From assembly GCA_002205965.3 (NCBI GenBank), contig NADL03000869.1:1-64000 (forward strand): a DNA stretch of 64,000 nucleotides. Reading direction: 5' to 3'. A program made the position numbers and the translations under genes. Within the stretch, counting starts at the first letter, position 1, and each line of letters begins with the position of its first letter. Of this stretch, positions 23,800-34,359 are shown piece after piece. The DNA is from Kappaphycus alvarezii. Lineage: Eukaryota; Rhodophyta; Florideophyceae; Gigartinales; Solieriaceae. A model generated the notes under the pieces. The model saw only the letters and a program-made list of their open reading frames with translations, did no database searches and was not told the origin of the DNA.

Positions 23800-26145
23800 A
23801 TCGCTAATCTCTTTCGTCCGCAAGATTTCCTTTAATGTATTTGTTAGTGAAGGGTCATGAGCCCTACTATCGGAAATTGTCATGCACGACTCCCGACCGT
23901 TCGGAATGGTATTTAAGTACACCTATTTACTGCAGCCATAATTCGGAAAGTATCCGATGCCCACTTCAATTCATAAGTGTCCCTTCCAAGGGAATTGTAA
24001 CTGTCAGTACAACTACTTTGAATTCGTTGGAATGCACTCGGGCGCTTCGTGGTATAGACTGTAGTTAAATAGGGCCAACTTCCAATGGAAGAACCAACTT
24101 CAGAGCGTAGATCATCAGTCACACTAACCGAACCAGTAAACAACTGCTGGCTCAGGGGAGGGTGTGCAGGTGGTGCCCACGCAGTCTAAACGTTGTTGTC
24201 AAATTAATACTTCGCATCCTCATCCCCAATTGGTCCTGAATCACTCGACAACATTCCTTGGTTCACTCTGTATCAGTCCGATATCAGTATTTTACCTTAT
24301 TTAGTATATTTGATTGAGACTTTGGGACTAACCGAAAAGTTTATACAAGGTAAGTTTACCACTACATGTAGCAATGGACAAGAAAATTATTTGAAAAAGT
24401 CAAGTTCAGACGATATTAGTGGAGAATTTGAAAGTCAACTTATAACAAAAGAAAGTTTTCCGCTTTAATCACAGAGAATAGGGCTAGACCTAGCCCTTCT
24501 TTTTCTCAGCTATAGCAATTTGACCTCTTGCCAATATTGACTTCATCTTTTTCCCACAATTACACTTCGGTAGCACTTTTTCAATTAAAACATCTTCTAT
24601 CTGGGATTATTGGTTCAGAGAATCTCATTCTCAACGATTTAATACCATCATCATCAGCAATGTTTCGAGGTCCTACTTTGGTATTGTAAAGAGCGTAGCT
24701 ACTCAGTATAACTTTGTGTGAATACTCTTTTGAATCGAATGTTTTTGTGTTGAAAAATCTAGTAGACGCAAGTATATATTTCAATTGTAAAAAACCCACA
24801 CCTTCCTCTTCTTATCTAGGAACATATATCTATAGTACAATGGGCGGTGCACAGTTCTTCTCGTCTAGGAACGGAACACCGTCAGACAATGAGAGAAACA
24901 CCACACACAAATCAATACCCACAGTGTGTTCGTTTTCCCCCTTTCTCTTTAAGCAACTTGGGATGCAGTAGCACAGATCGCCTACGGCGAGGAGAAATGG
25001 GTTCAGAAGAACGTGGGTAATTACTTGGACGGCTGGACGGAATACTTGTCCTCCGGGTTGTGAGGCCGAACCGTGGTCCGCGGAATGCTATAAACTTGAT
25101 GAGCATCGATTCCAAAGAATCGCAGACACCAGAAATCTAATAACGGACAAAGAAGTTGTAGCAGTGTGTCAACAGTGCTGATATATCCTTTTTAGACAAG
25201 GATGTTGTCATCAACGACAACCTTGAAGTTCCTATTTGTATGTTGACGCCGGAGTCCGGGGCGCCAAGTGTGAGCAAGTATCACAAACAAGTAACAAAAG
25301 GGTTATTACAATATTAGATAGATAGAGGGAATTAAAAAGGGTGACCCCGGGCGGGAAAACGTGGCTATAGCCAAAGTTGCCGTTAGCAAGGTTTCTGCAA
25401 AGGCGGAGTTGGGAGTCAATTTCAGAGCCAACACCGTGTTGCCTGTTTGGATGCTAGTGTTCAGGTAGGTATAAATAATAGTTAGATAGGTTAGGGTTAT
25501 CTACGACGGCGGGGAGTGAAGTTAGGGCCAGCCAAGTACGTGAGATCCAAGGATGAGATAAGTAAATTCGACACCTGGCCCAATATGTGCCCTTCACCTG
25601 CGAAAATATCAGGTCTAATTTGGGGCCGAGTGGTCCAGACTGAAAGCCCTCAATCCCCCTCGGGTAGTTATACAGTACCCGGAATAATAGTGGGCGAGAA
25701 GCGAAAATTGCCCTTACTGTACAGTGCAGTGCCTGCTGGTTAGCAGTGAATCAGATCAAAAATGATTACCAAAATCAGCTCTGCAGATTGCAATACAGTG
25801 TGAGTGCCAATTGCACTTCAGTCAAAATTGCAGAAAACTAATTTATAGCCAAATTAGGGGTATCAAATAACCCTCTTTATCACGTAGATCCTGTAGCACT
25901 AGTCACTGCACCGTATTTTGACTCAGATATCTAGCAGAAAGTTATATTCAAGGTTTAGCTCGTTTTGAGCTTCGAAATCTGGGCTATCTATTTCTATATG
26001 TGAAAATATATAACTTCGAGGGTCTACGTACACCAAACATTTTAACGAAAACTCAGAAAGAGAAAAATTCCTCTAAAAATTTTGGCCAAAGATTAAAAAG
26101 GAAAAACATGTATAATATACATCTGCATGACTTCAATTACCTAGG
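23800..26145. other. Unclassified mixed-composition stretch
   Basis: This is GC-richer than the deserts, especially 24,830-25,760, but no frame shows a recognisable domain. A short perfect hairpin GGGCTAGACCTAGCCC lies at 24,481-24,496. The stretch could hold untranslated or LTR-like sequence of an unrecognised element. Nothing firmer can be supported. Confidence 0.35.
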
Positions 26146-26150
26146 GAGGT

Positions 26151-26510
26151 AAATAGGGAACAAGAGATGTTCATTTACTTTGGCAGATAAGCTAGGTGAT
26201 ACTTATGCAACTGTTATGGTGATAGAAAGCATGTAATTGAAAAGATTGGACAGAAGCTGATGACACCTTACTCTACCAGCAATTTCAAAGGAGGCCAGCA
26301 AGCAAAAAAGTGGAATTAGTGATTAATGTCAATGCGGGGTGTTGCTGTAGAAGAATGTTTTGCACCTGGAAAACCCGTTTTATCGAATGACAAGAGACGG
26401 TTATCAAAATTCATTTTGGTCGGTGACTGCCATCGGATGCAAGCCCTCGAGCGGTGAGATGCGGACAATAGAGATCCTGCTTCTTACCGAAAATTCAGCA
26501 AAAATCCTTT
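26151..26510 (-). mobile_element. LINE 3' end with decayed C-terminal coding part (subfamily C-like)
   Basis: On plus a C-type tail (GGGAACAAGAGATGTTCATT, then a TTACTTTGGCAGATAAGCT block) is followed by AGGAGGCCAGCAAGC and a region matching the B copy at 9,950-10,170. The minus frame near 26,400-26,500 retains AEF-VRSRISIV and GLHPMAV, a degraded version of the PISTLGGWHP hallmark. It is an older relative of the 9,799 copy. Confidence 0.6.
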
Positions 26511-26519
26511 GATATTTCT

Positions 26520-28460
26520 GCTTCTATTGAGTAAACAGGGTTTGGTTATTGGAGGGATTTAGGTGCTGAGTTTCCAGGCTGACTGGACTTTCTAAGGAAA
26601 CAAATTTTATAAAAAAAGAGGAACCATCTTTCTCAACTATTTCCTGTCCCTCTTATATGTCTACAGGCAGGTAAGGTTTGGACAATGCGGAGACAAACCC
26701 ATTATTGTCTCCGTGTCCATAGTAGCCTCACTCGAACGCTTTTTTCTAGTTGAGCTGTGCCTCTCATAGTTCGCAGATGATATTTACGTTCATATATCTA
26801 TCTTAACTCAGAGAGCTTGAATAGAAATTTAATATGTAATAGTTCTTATAAAAGCAAAATTTAGTCGTGTTAATAGAAATTGGGATGGAAAACGGAGGTG
26901 TTTGTCAAAGAAAATAAACTGAAGGCATTCTCTTTACACGCCGAAACTCGTCCTCGTTTGTTTCTCTCCTCACATTATTTTTTCTGTTTTTTTTACACAT
27001 TATCTTCTTTAACGCGACAAAATTGAAATTGCTTTGTACTCCTTTCTTTTCTCTTTTTCTAATTTTATGCTTGATTTTCTTCTTCGTTGACATTAATTCT
27101 TATAGTCATCTCGGTTTATTCAGTATTCTTTGCTAATAAATATCTTTCTCCATAATCAATATTCCTACACGCGGCATTCGCCATATATTAGAAATTTGAA
27201 GGAGTTTTACTCTACTTTCAACTACATGACCAATTTACGCCTACTTTTTATTTCCGCAGGCCTGCCGATCTGAGCTGCTTAACTCTATTAAAAACCGACT
27301 TGTACTGGCCATAGTTAGTCCGCGATCCTCCAAAAACAAAAACCTGACAATTCACATCCCCTTTTGGCATCTCCCATGCACGTATTACGTCGTTCTCGCC
27401 CCATTGCCAAATATCTCCATCCTCGCCCCATCAAGATCTCCCCCTTTTTATTTCGCGGCCAGCATATGCAGAGGGGTACCTCCATCGTTAGGCAAGGAAA
27501 CCCCTGAAGGAGCTCTTCGCTCGTTACCTGCTAAATATCGAAGAGCAGGAATTGGTGAGGGGACTTTGGAAGGAAAAGGTATGATGAAGGTGAGCTCTTC
27601 GAGGATTGGGTGACCCCGGAGCTCATCTCAGAAGTTAAGGAAGACGAAAACAACAGTTACGCGTCCAATTATGTGGAAGAGAAGTTCCAGGAGTCCAGCA
27701 ATAGAGAAAAATAGGGCGGAATGGGTAACAACGGAGGATGGGGAACGAATTATAAGAAGCAAGTGTTACGACCGTGGTTCTGGTTGGGAGGCACTTTAGA
27801 TGAGCTGTATTGTTCGCAGAGAGGGGAAAAACTCATAAGCTTCTCGGGAATTTTTGTGAGAATCACATAGGCACTTATAATTTTTTGAAAGAAATTGCTT
27901 GATTTTGATCTAAAGGTTGCAGATCTTGAGGAATAGATTAATTTTGTTCAATTATATATCTTTTGTCAAGTTTGCTGCGTCCATTTGGAGCCTTTTCTAC
28001 TTTTCTGGTGCTTTTAGTAGTTTCATCTAGTTTTCAGTTTCAGAAAATTATATATAGGCTGAACAAATTTCTTCCTCCATGAGATGAAATGCAAGATTGG
28101 AGTCAGCTTGAATACAATATCTTCGGTCAATTCTCTAGCCTGTAATAAAGGCGAGGTGGTATTTTAGAAGTTATATCTTGAACAGACATTTTTTTCACTT
28201 CTACTCCCCTCCGTCGTCCGTTAACGCCTACTGTAAAAAATTTAATTGATCTTAACGATTTGCAGCTCGGGTATTAAGCAATTCCTTTTTCGTTTGATGC
28301 CATTTCTACACTATTAGTATTCAAGATAATTTTGAGGTCTGCATAAATGGTTGGGATATTTTTTGTTTATCCAAGGGAGCTCTGTGACAAAAGGATCCAG
28401 AACCGCCGTCTTGAAGAATTTGATATCCCTCTGAATAAGTGTTACATTACAGTAGTTCTA
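26520..28460. other. Unclassified, mostly AT-rich stretch
   Basis: No gene is supported. Around 27,240-27,720 composition is more balanced. A minus-strand GGTPLHMLAAK block near 27,450-27,490 is reminiscent of an ankyrin repeat, and the plus strand downstream is Glu-rich, but neither extends far enough to call. Confidence 0.35.
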
Positions 28461-28464
28461 GGGG

Positions 28465-28515
28465 AGAGGTTTCTTTGTTTTACTCTTGGAAGATATATTC
28501 GATCTAAATACAATA
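28465..28515 (+). repeat. Short interspersed repeat (CTTGGAAGATATATTCGATC family)
   Basis: It contains TTGTTTTACTCTTGGAAGAT followed by ATATTCGATCTA, matching the copy at 6,237 over about 30 bp. Confidence 0.55.
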
Positions 28516-28736
28516 CTTCTAGGTGGAGTTTAGATCTATCTGGATGTAGCTTTTATCTCTAGTAACACTATCTAGCCGATTGTGACTCGATCTCATGAAA
28601 AAAACGTTACGGCGACGATTTCATTCGACTTAGCCTGCACTATCCCCTTCCCCCTCGTGGAATAGCCGTCCTACATGTCTAATTAGTAAAGCAAACCAAA
28701 TACTACCATATCTAGAGCATACTACTGTAGTACTGG

Positions 28737-28850
28737 GGCATAGGGGGTTTGTTAACGTAACAGGTAAGCTGGCAAGTACTCAGTCAAATTTTATGGTGAT
28801 ACTGAGGATGTACGTGAAAGTTTGCGAAAGGTGCTGATGGAGCTTCATTG
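28737..28850 (-). mobile_element. LINE 3' tail, subfamily C
   Basis: On plus it reads GGGGCATAGGGGGTTTGTTA, ACGTAACAGGTAAGCTGGC, then ACTCAGTCAAATTTTATGG, the C-tail order. It is followed directly by a minus-orientation short repeat. Confidence 0.55.
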
Positions 28851-28912
28851 TACCAGATCGAATGTATCTTCCAAGAATAGAAAATCCAAACTTACCCCCT
28901 CTACCTCTGCGT
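28851..28912 (-). repeat. Short interspersed repeat (reverse orientation)
   Basis: It contains GATCGAATGTATCTTCCAAG and a CCAAACTTACCCCCTCTACC block. The same arrangement, C tail followed by this repeat, occurs at 4,568-4,745. Confidence 0.5.
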
Positions 28913-28914
28913 AC

Positions 28915-29552
28915 TTTCAACCCACTCACCTCCCTCAACGCAGCCATCTCCGCCAAACGTAGAAGGTATAAACCACTGCTCGCGACGGTTACTAGAAGAA
29001 GGATTGTACTTATCCCAATATCCACCCTTGGAGGCTGGCACCCAGACGCGTACGTGGTGCTAACCGATGTCGCGCGGAAGGTGGCCGTTCGAGCAATTGA
29101 GACCTATGGGATGGTTAGAGCGGTGATTACCCACAGGCACGCTGCCGCGGCCGTCATGTCTAACGCGGCATGCCAGCTCGCTGGCATTGAGCTGGCCTGT
29201 TGGAGGTCATGTACAGTAGTGTTACCCATTAGTAACGACTTATCCCGCATAACGCAATAGCGGCATGGATGTAACCGACTACATCTTCCATCGATTAAAA
29301 TAACACAAAAATTTCCCCTCCCGCACTGTATTACTGTGTACAGCAATTCAGAAAATTTATAGGCCGCGATAAAATCTTCTAGAAATAAAGCCTCACCTCC
29401 ACCTGGTAGATTTAAGTGCCATCCACAGCTTTCGACGCATCGTACGGTTTCGCAATTGGCTTGACAATGATACGATATCTACGCTCCGGTACAAATTTAC
29501 TGGATACCAACCCACATATCTACCACAGTAAATTAACCCCCCATTTACAAAA
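28915..29552 (+). mobile_element. LINE subfamily B 3' end, plus strand
   Basis: The coding part (about 28,915-29,210) has AAISAKRRRYKPLLA, then PISTLGGWHPDAYVVL, then VSNAACQLAG-like helices ahead of the stop region, as in the minus-strand 9,799 copy. The tail follows and ends TTAACCCCCCATTTACA at 29,552. The 5' part is missing. Between coding end and tail about 190 bp are unlike the 9,799 copy, so the 3' UTR differs internally while the last 150 bp are nearly identical. Confidence 0.7.
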
Positions 29553-29589
29553 ATAAAGCAGAGAGCACTAGAAAATAGCACTAGAAAAT

Positions 29590-31830
29590 AAGACAAGAAA
29601 GCCCCGATCGCCGTGGGCGAGACCTTACGTCGCTTGGTGGGAAGATGTTTGCTGACTCGCATTTCCGAAAAGGCTTCCGAATACTTTCAGTCACTGCAGT
29701 TGGGAGGAGCAACGTCAGGAGGATCTGAGGCAGTTGTCCACGCCGTACGGCGACTGTATGAGGGGCACGGCGAATCGGCAGAGTATGCACTGTTAACCGT
29801 TGACCTTCAAAACGCATTCAAACTGGTCAGCCGAAGTGAGTTTTTGAAGGAGGTCGAGCAGAGGTTCCTGGAGCTCTTACCTTGGGTCAATTACACGTAC
29901 GCGGTAAACCCGGGTCATCTGTGGTGTAGGGATGATATGCTCCGGAGCGTGGTAGGCGTGCAGCAAGGGGATCCCCTGGGTCCACTTTTATTCTCCCTTG
30001 TGCTGCAAAAGTGACGCGGGAACTGAAAACCCGCCTGGAAAATGTGGGCGACGCCACAGGCAGGCCTTCTGCACTCCTGCAGCTAGGGTACTTGGACGAT
30101 GGGTACATAGTGGGCACCCACGAAGCCATTCGAACGGCACTACAATTCCTCTCTTCCGCGGAGGTGCGCGCTTTGGGTTTGCACCTCCGCATGGATAAGT
30201 GTGCCGTCTGGTGGCCAACCGCTCCCCCCCCCGTCTGTTCAGCAGTCCTTCCCAGCCGACCTTCACCAGGACTATAGTGAAGGGACAAAAGTGCTCCACG
30301 CCCCAATCGGATCGGACCTATTTGTGGAGCGCGAGTTCTCAAAGCATGTCGCTTAGCTGAAGCCTCTCCTCAGCGATTGGTTGACCCTGGAGGACACTCA
30401 AGTAGCTCTCTATCTACTACCGACCTGCTTCGGCGTATGTCGCATTAACTACCTCCTACGTGTAGTTCCCCCTCATTCCACTGCTAAAGGGGCTGCGGAA
30501 TTCGATTCCGCTGTTGAGGCTACACTGCGGGGGTTGATGGGCGGGGTCCTGGACAGCAATACTTTTCGGGAATTGCAACTCCCTGTGCCGCCCTTCGGTC
30601 CCCTCAAGCCAACTTTTGGCATTGGGCTTCGCTCTGCGAAGCTCACTGCGGCGGCTGCGTTCCTTTCCTCCGTGTCCCCCACGCGTGCCCTTTGCTCAAC
30701 CCTTCTGGCTGTGCTACCGAACACTGCTCTTCATTCATACAAATCCGCAGTTCGGGCGCACGACGACTGGAAGACACAAGTGGTACCCGAGATTATGGTC
30801 CATTTCACGGCTATCGACTCAGTGCAGAGGTTTGGGCAGGGGCAACTCGTCTGCTCAGTTGGGGAAAAGGCCTTTGATGCCATGCCGAAGGGAGATGAGA
30901 GGACTGTTGCATTCCGAGCCTCGTTGTCAGTGGAGGGTTGCAAGGACTGGCTGTCATGCCAACCGGCACCGGGTTTGGGTACTTACACCCGGACCGCAAT
31001 TACAAGACGTGGTTGCAGTTCTATTGCAGGGTGCCACTGTTTCCTCCAGCTTCGAAATGCCACAAACGAGGATGCACGACCCTCATGGATCAGTATGGTG
31101 ACCACGCGCTGTGCTGTGCAAATAGATCCACATGCGGGTGGCGGCATGGCTGGCAGACACGTTTGTTTGCTGCAGATCTCTCCAAAGCTGCCCGAAACCC
31201 TGTCCTCGAGTCGCCACAATGCGGCCACGCAGTTCGCCCGGATATCAAGGCGCTTGGAGAAAACGGGGGACGGACTTTTTCGACGTAACTGTCATCCACC
31301 CACTTACCCATGCCCGGCTTCCCTCCCTGCCGCGATGCCCACTCAAGCCCCTTAATCATGCCCGCCTTGGTAAGGTCACTCGCTTTGCCGAATTGATACG
31401 TTCAAAAGGCCCTGGGCATCGCTGCATTGCCCTTCCACTTTCCACATTGGGGGGCTGGCACCCGGCTGGACTTTGCAAAACGGGTTGCGACCGGCATTGC
31501 TGCACGGGCGGCTGTTCTGATTGCTCACGCAACGCAAACACTGTCCGCTCGTCACGCGGCGAGGCTCGTCCAGAATAACGCCAGTTGTCTGCTGGAAGGG
31601 GTTTTGAGTGAGTCTTAATGCCGCAACGTGCATGTTAGTATGTTCCAGAGAACCTCTGTTCTCATGGTATCTCCGTCCCTACGCAAGTGAGACCTCTTCA
31701 CTGTTATGTGTAGTTCCACCCTGTTCCACCCGATCTACCAGTCATCCGTTTCAGTATAAACCCCTTCTTATACCAACCCATTCAAGCAAACCCAATTTAA
31801 CCCAATTTGCCCCTCATGTACTAAAGAGGG
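29590..31830 (+). mobile_element. Non-LTR retrotransposon with restriction-like endonuclease, 5'-truncated (subfamily A)
   Basis: This is the longest LINE copy here. In order it has an RT region starting GETLRRLVGRCL near 29,610, RT motif A with DLQNAF near 29,805, RT motif B with GVQQGDPLGPLLFSL near 29,955, and an RT YLDD box near 30,090. After a connector, a CHKRGC--LMDQYGDHAL-C zinc motif lies near 31,060, followed by an RH--QTRL motif near 31,140 and a PD-x13-D nuclease motif (RPDIKAL ... FDVTV) near 31,230-31,290. The hallmark LSTLGGWHP is near 31,440, a stop lies near 31,617, and a CCCAATTT-rich tail ends near 31,815-31,830. This domain order is that of early-branching non-LTR elements of R2/CRE type, which use a C-terminal PD-(D/E)XK nuclease for target-primed insertion. 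The frame shifts about four times (near 30,010, 30,960, 31,285 and 31,450) plus a stop in the 30,280-30,380 connector. The N-terminal DNA-binding part is absent. Confidence 0.85.
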
Positions 31831-31839
31831 GAGATTCTT

Positions 31840-32394
31840 TACGCAAGGGAAAGAAGGAATTCAGGCGCGCATAAGGATTGTAGGAGGAAGACTAACTGGA
31901 AGAAATACTGATCAGGTTGACGTCGGGTACTTAGCGAGCCTTCATCTTTGAGAGGCAGAACGAAAAACGACTAACTGCAAAGTTTTATTAATATTTAATG
32001 AGTCTTAATATATTAGTGAAATAGATTTGTTTACTTGCCAAGTTTGATTGTTTCTTATATTACGCAGTTATTTGACCTCTTTTAGCTCTGCTCAGGGGTT
32101 CATTCCTATGGATATTATTTTTACGCCAGGTTTGGTGATGCAGGTCTTGCTTTAGCCTCATGGGAATCCGTTTAGATTCCCCCGCTAAACGTGTCAGACA
32201 ACGAAGTAAACTATCCCACCATCCCTCCCATTCAGGCTCACGTCGTTGTTAATTTCTATGGTAGTACTCTAGCTCCTCTCCATGGATTTCTGTTCTCTCG
32301 TTGATATTGTAACTTTTAGTATCCCACGGAGAATGATCAAGTGCTCTTCTACAACCAGAGTACTGAGGGTAAAGTTATTGTTCTACTGGATTCA
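31840..32394. other. No gene seen
   Basis: Mixed-composition sequence between the LINE and the next repeat cluster; no coding or repeat structure could be supported. Confidence 0.4.
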
Positions 32395-32595
32395 GAGGGG
32401 AATCAGGTGACACAGCCAAATATGTCCTCCAAGATCAAAACACCGTGTAAATGGGGGGTTAATTTACTGTGGTAGATATGTGGGTTGGTATCCAGTAAAT
32501 TTGTACCGGAGCGTAGATATCGTATCATTGTCAAGCCAATTGCGAAACCGTACGATGCGTCAAAACACCTAAACCGTCCTCTTCCAAGTTCTTCC
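32395..32595 (-). repeat. Short interspersed repeat split by a LINE tail
   Basis: The left part (to 32,434) reads ATATGTCCTCCAAGATCAAA and the right part (from 32,570) reads TAAACCGTCCTCTTCC. With the insert and one duplication copy ignored, the order matches the uninterrupted copies at 4,706 and 28,867. Confidence 0.6.
32445..32559 (-). mobile_element. LINE 3' tail, subfamily B, with 10-bp target duplication
   Basis: This 115-bp insertion is nearly identical to the first part of the 3,847 copy but is truncated after TACGATGCG. It is flanked by the direct repeat TCAAAACACC at 32,435-32,444 and 32,560-32,569. It landed inside an older short repeat. It is shorter than the 3,847 copy although the shared part is nearly identical, as expected of variable 5' truncation. 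Confidence 0.85.
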
Positions 32596-32599
32596 AGAA

Positions 32600-33100
32600 T
32601 ATATCTAAATAGAATCAATTTGTATGACATTCTCTGCTTTACACAACGCCTGTCTCCAAAATCCCATTCTATCCACGCCCTCTGCTTAGAAATGCTTGTA
32701 AAAAAAAGAAATTTCCCAAAAGAACCAGCTCACTTGAAGGCCGCCATAATTCTCTCAGTAAACAAAATCCTTATTCTCCCGTATAATATGACTCTGCATA
32801 GTGGGTAATGAGCAAGCTTGAACTGGTAACTCGCCACTCTTAATGCTGCGGCGTATTGAGATGTAAATTGGGTGTTAGAATGAAACAGCTTGTCTACAGA
32901 AGAAAATCTCAGTTTTGGGGGCCGGTGTTTACTTCTCTCGCCAATGATTCCTAACTAGTTCCGTTGCATCAGACAACGGGTGTCGCTTCCCGAAACAACA
33001 CCGGCGGGGTCAACTGAATTCAAAACAGACAAAACTAGCGGCCCTACAATTCACGAAACAGAAGGACTTTTCATGGACAGTGCAACGCCTGAATATCTTC
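32600..33100. other. Intergenic region upstream of the secreted-peptide gene
   Basis: No gene is seen. Composition becomes more balanced from about 32,800 toward the TATA box. Confidence 0.4.
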
Positions 33101-33108
33101 CCAGCTAG

Positions 33109-33115
33109 TATAAAG
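33109..33115 (+). promoter_or_regulatory. TATA box of the secreted-peptide gene
   Basis: TATAAAG lies about 100 bp upstream of the ATG at 33,214, embedded in GCTAGTATAAAGAGAGACC. Initiation about 30 bp downstream would give a leader of roughly 75 nt. The assignment rests on position and sequence only. Confidence 0.5.
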
Positions 33116-33213
33116 AGAGACCACCTTACTGCCTGGGGAGCCATTAGTGCAAACACATCGTAAGAAAGCTTCAAATTTGCCTATCCTAAGTCCATACACT
33201 ACACGACTCAATA

Positions 33214-33465
33214 ATGATTGCCAAGATCGCCTTCGTCCTCGCTCTCGTCGGTGCCGCTGTCGCTGGCCCTGTTTCCCGTGCCTCCATCCAAGGTATCGTT
33301 AGCTCTGGCGCCGGTTTCCAGAGCGACGGCACCACCACCGCTGGTGCCTCCGCTGATGCCGAGTCCGGCGTTGCCGCCGGTTCCCTCGAAGGTATCGGCT
33401 CCGTGCTAGGTGTTGCCGGTCCGGGTCAGGCCGCTGCCGCTGCCCTCGCCTCTCCTTCCTTGTAA
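33214..33465 (+). CDS. Small secreted Ala/Gly/Ser-rich protein, unknown function
   Basis: This is an intact 83-residue frame from ATG to TAA. Residues 1-17 (MIAKIAFVLALVGAAVA) form a typical signal peptide with an AVA-G cleavage site. The mature peptide of about 66 residues starts GPVSRASIQGIVSSG and is rich in Ala, Gly, Ser and Val with few charges and no Cys. Codons strongly favour C or G in third position, unlike the AT-rich surroundings, which argues for a maintained, translated gene. A TATA box lies about 100 bp upstream. No AATAAA was noticed downstream. No domain is recognised. It could be a cell-wall, mucilage or surface peptide; that is speculation. The start is chosen because the ATG opens directly into the signal peptide. 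Confidence 0.75.
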   Translation: MIAKIAFVLALVGAAVAGPVSRASIQGIVSSGAGFQSDGTTTAGASADAESGVAAGSLEGIGSVLGVAGPGQAAAAALASPSL

Positions 33466-33479
33466 ATGATGTTGTGAAG

Positions 33480-34030
33480 GCCAATGCCAGGAGTGTTTGC
33501 TGGATTTTGTAAGCAGTCTCTAGTGTTGTGTGATGTGCCTAAATAGGAAAAATCAGTTCGGCGGTGAAGATTTGACCAACCGCTGGCCATGAAACGAAGG
33601 ATGGTAGTTTGAGGTGACGCTTACATTGACGAAATGCGTCCACGGTTGAAGCTGATCTCCCAGTTGTAGTAATGGAATTCGCTTTTAATAGATTATGGTG
33701 TCGGCAACAAGCTTCAATTTTTGACAACGTCCCCGTTGCATGGCCGAGAGGCCGAGAGGCCATACAACATTAAAGAGTCTAGAACACTTTCCATTCATGT
33801 ATATTCCACTGCAACTAAATTGAACCCTCGAGAATATTTCTTGGCCTGCAAACATGTTCGCCACTAACTGCGAGAACTATTTTCACCTTGCTTGCTTGCC
33901 TCACCTTTACGTGCAGGTAGAGTGGGAAAAATTTGGGTTGTATAATAACTAGAGCGTAATGCCGTAATCCTGAAGTGAGGCCAGCTGTTCCATTAGGGAT
34001 TAAGGCTAGTGAGTGTAAGCTTGTAAAATA
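33480..34030. other. 3' flank of the secreted-peptide gene
   Basis: No second gene is supported. The sequence includes a short direct repeat GGCCGAGAGGCCGAGAGGCC near 33,741-33,760. Confidence 0.35.
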
Positions 34031-34034
34031 AAAT

Positions 34035-34200
34035 GGAAGGAAAGGCTTTGGCGTTTTATTCTTGGAAGATATATCTGTTCTATCCCTGTTGAGAGGAAAG
34101 GCCTGGGTGTTTTACTTTTGGGGGATATATCCGATCTATGCCATAGTTTTCCAGACAACCACAATCAACCAAAAAAGGTATGCTGACACAGTAATGGGGA
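34035..34200 (+). repeat. Tandem pair of the short interspersed repeat
   Basis: Two plus-oriented copies follow each other: GAAAGGCTTTGGCGTTTTAT with CTTGGAAGATATAT (34,041-34,078), then GAAAGGCCTGGGTGTTTTAC with GGGGGATATATCCGATC (34,095-34,137). The second copy continues through TTTTCCAGACAACCACAATC to ACACAGTAATGGGG near 34,198. That extension is shared with the copy at 52,365 and defines a unit of about 110 bp. Confidence 0.6.
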
Positions 34201-34282
34201 AGGAACTAGGCTCTTTAAAAGGGTACAGAGTGAAGTGGAATGCCATCTACACTTGAAGCAACACCTCACATGCGTGCACCCA

Positions 34283-34345
34283 ACCATAAGAGTGATTGCC
34301 ATATCCGTTACAGTAAATGAGCCCCCCCGTGTTTTCCCGTTCATA
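34283..34345 (+). mobile_element. LINE 3' terminus, subfamily C (plus orientation)
   Basis: The reverse complement reads GGGGGGGCTCATTTACTGTA followed by ACGGATATGGCAATCAC, the C terminus. It lies directly upstream of another LINE fragment in the same orientation. Confidence 0.5.
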
Positions 34346-34359
34346 TTCATCTCACAGGG

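Noticed and set aside
24481-24496. Perfect short hairpin GGGCTAGACCTAGCCC followed by a T-rich stretch
   Set aside because: It looks like a bacterial terminator, but the context is eukaryotic and no transcript unit ends here.
25200-25275. GC-rich near-palindrome around GCCGGAGTCCGGGGC suggesting an LTR end or regulatory site
   Set aside because: No second copy and no adjoining retroelement parts.
27440-27500. Minus-strand GGTPLHMLAAK block resembling an ankyrin repeat
   Set aside because: A single half-repeat with stops on both sides; ankyrin-like matches this short arise by chance.
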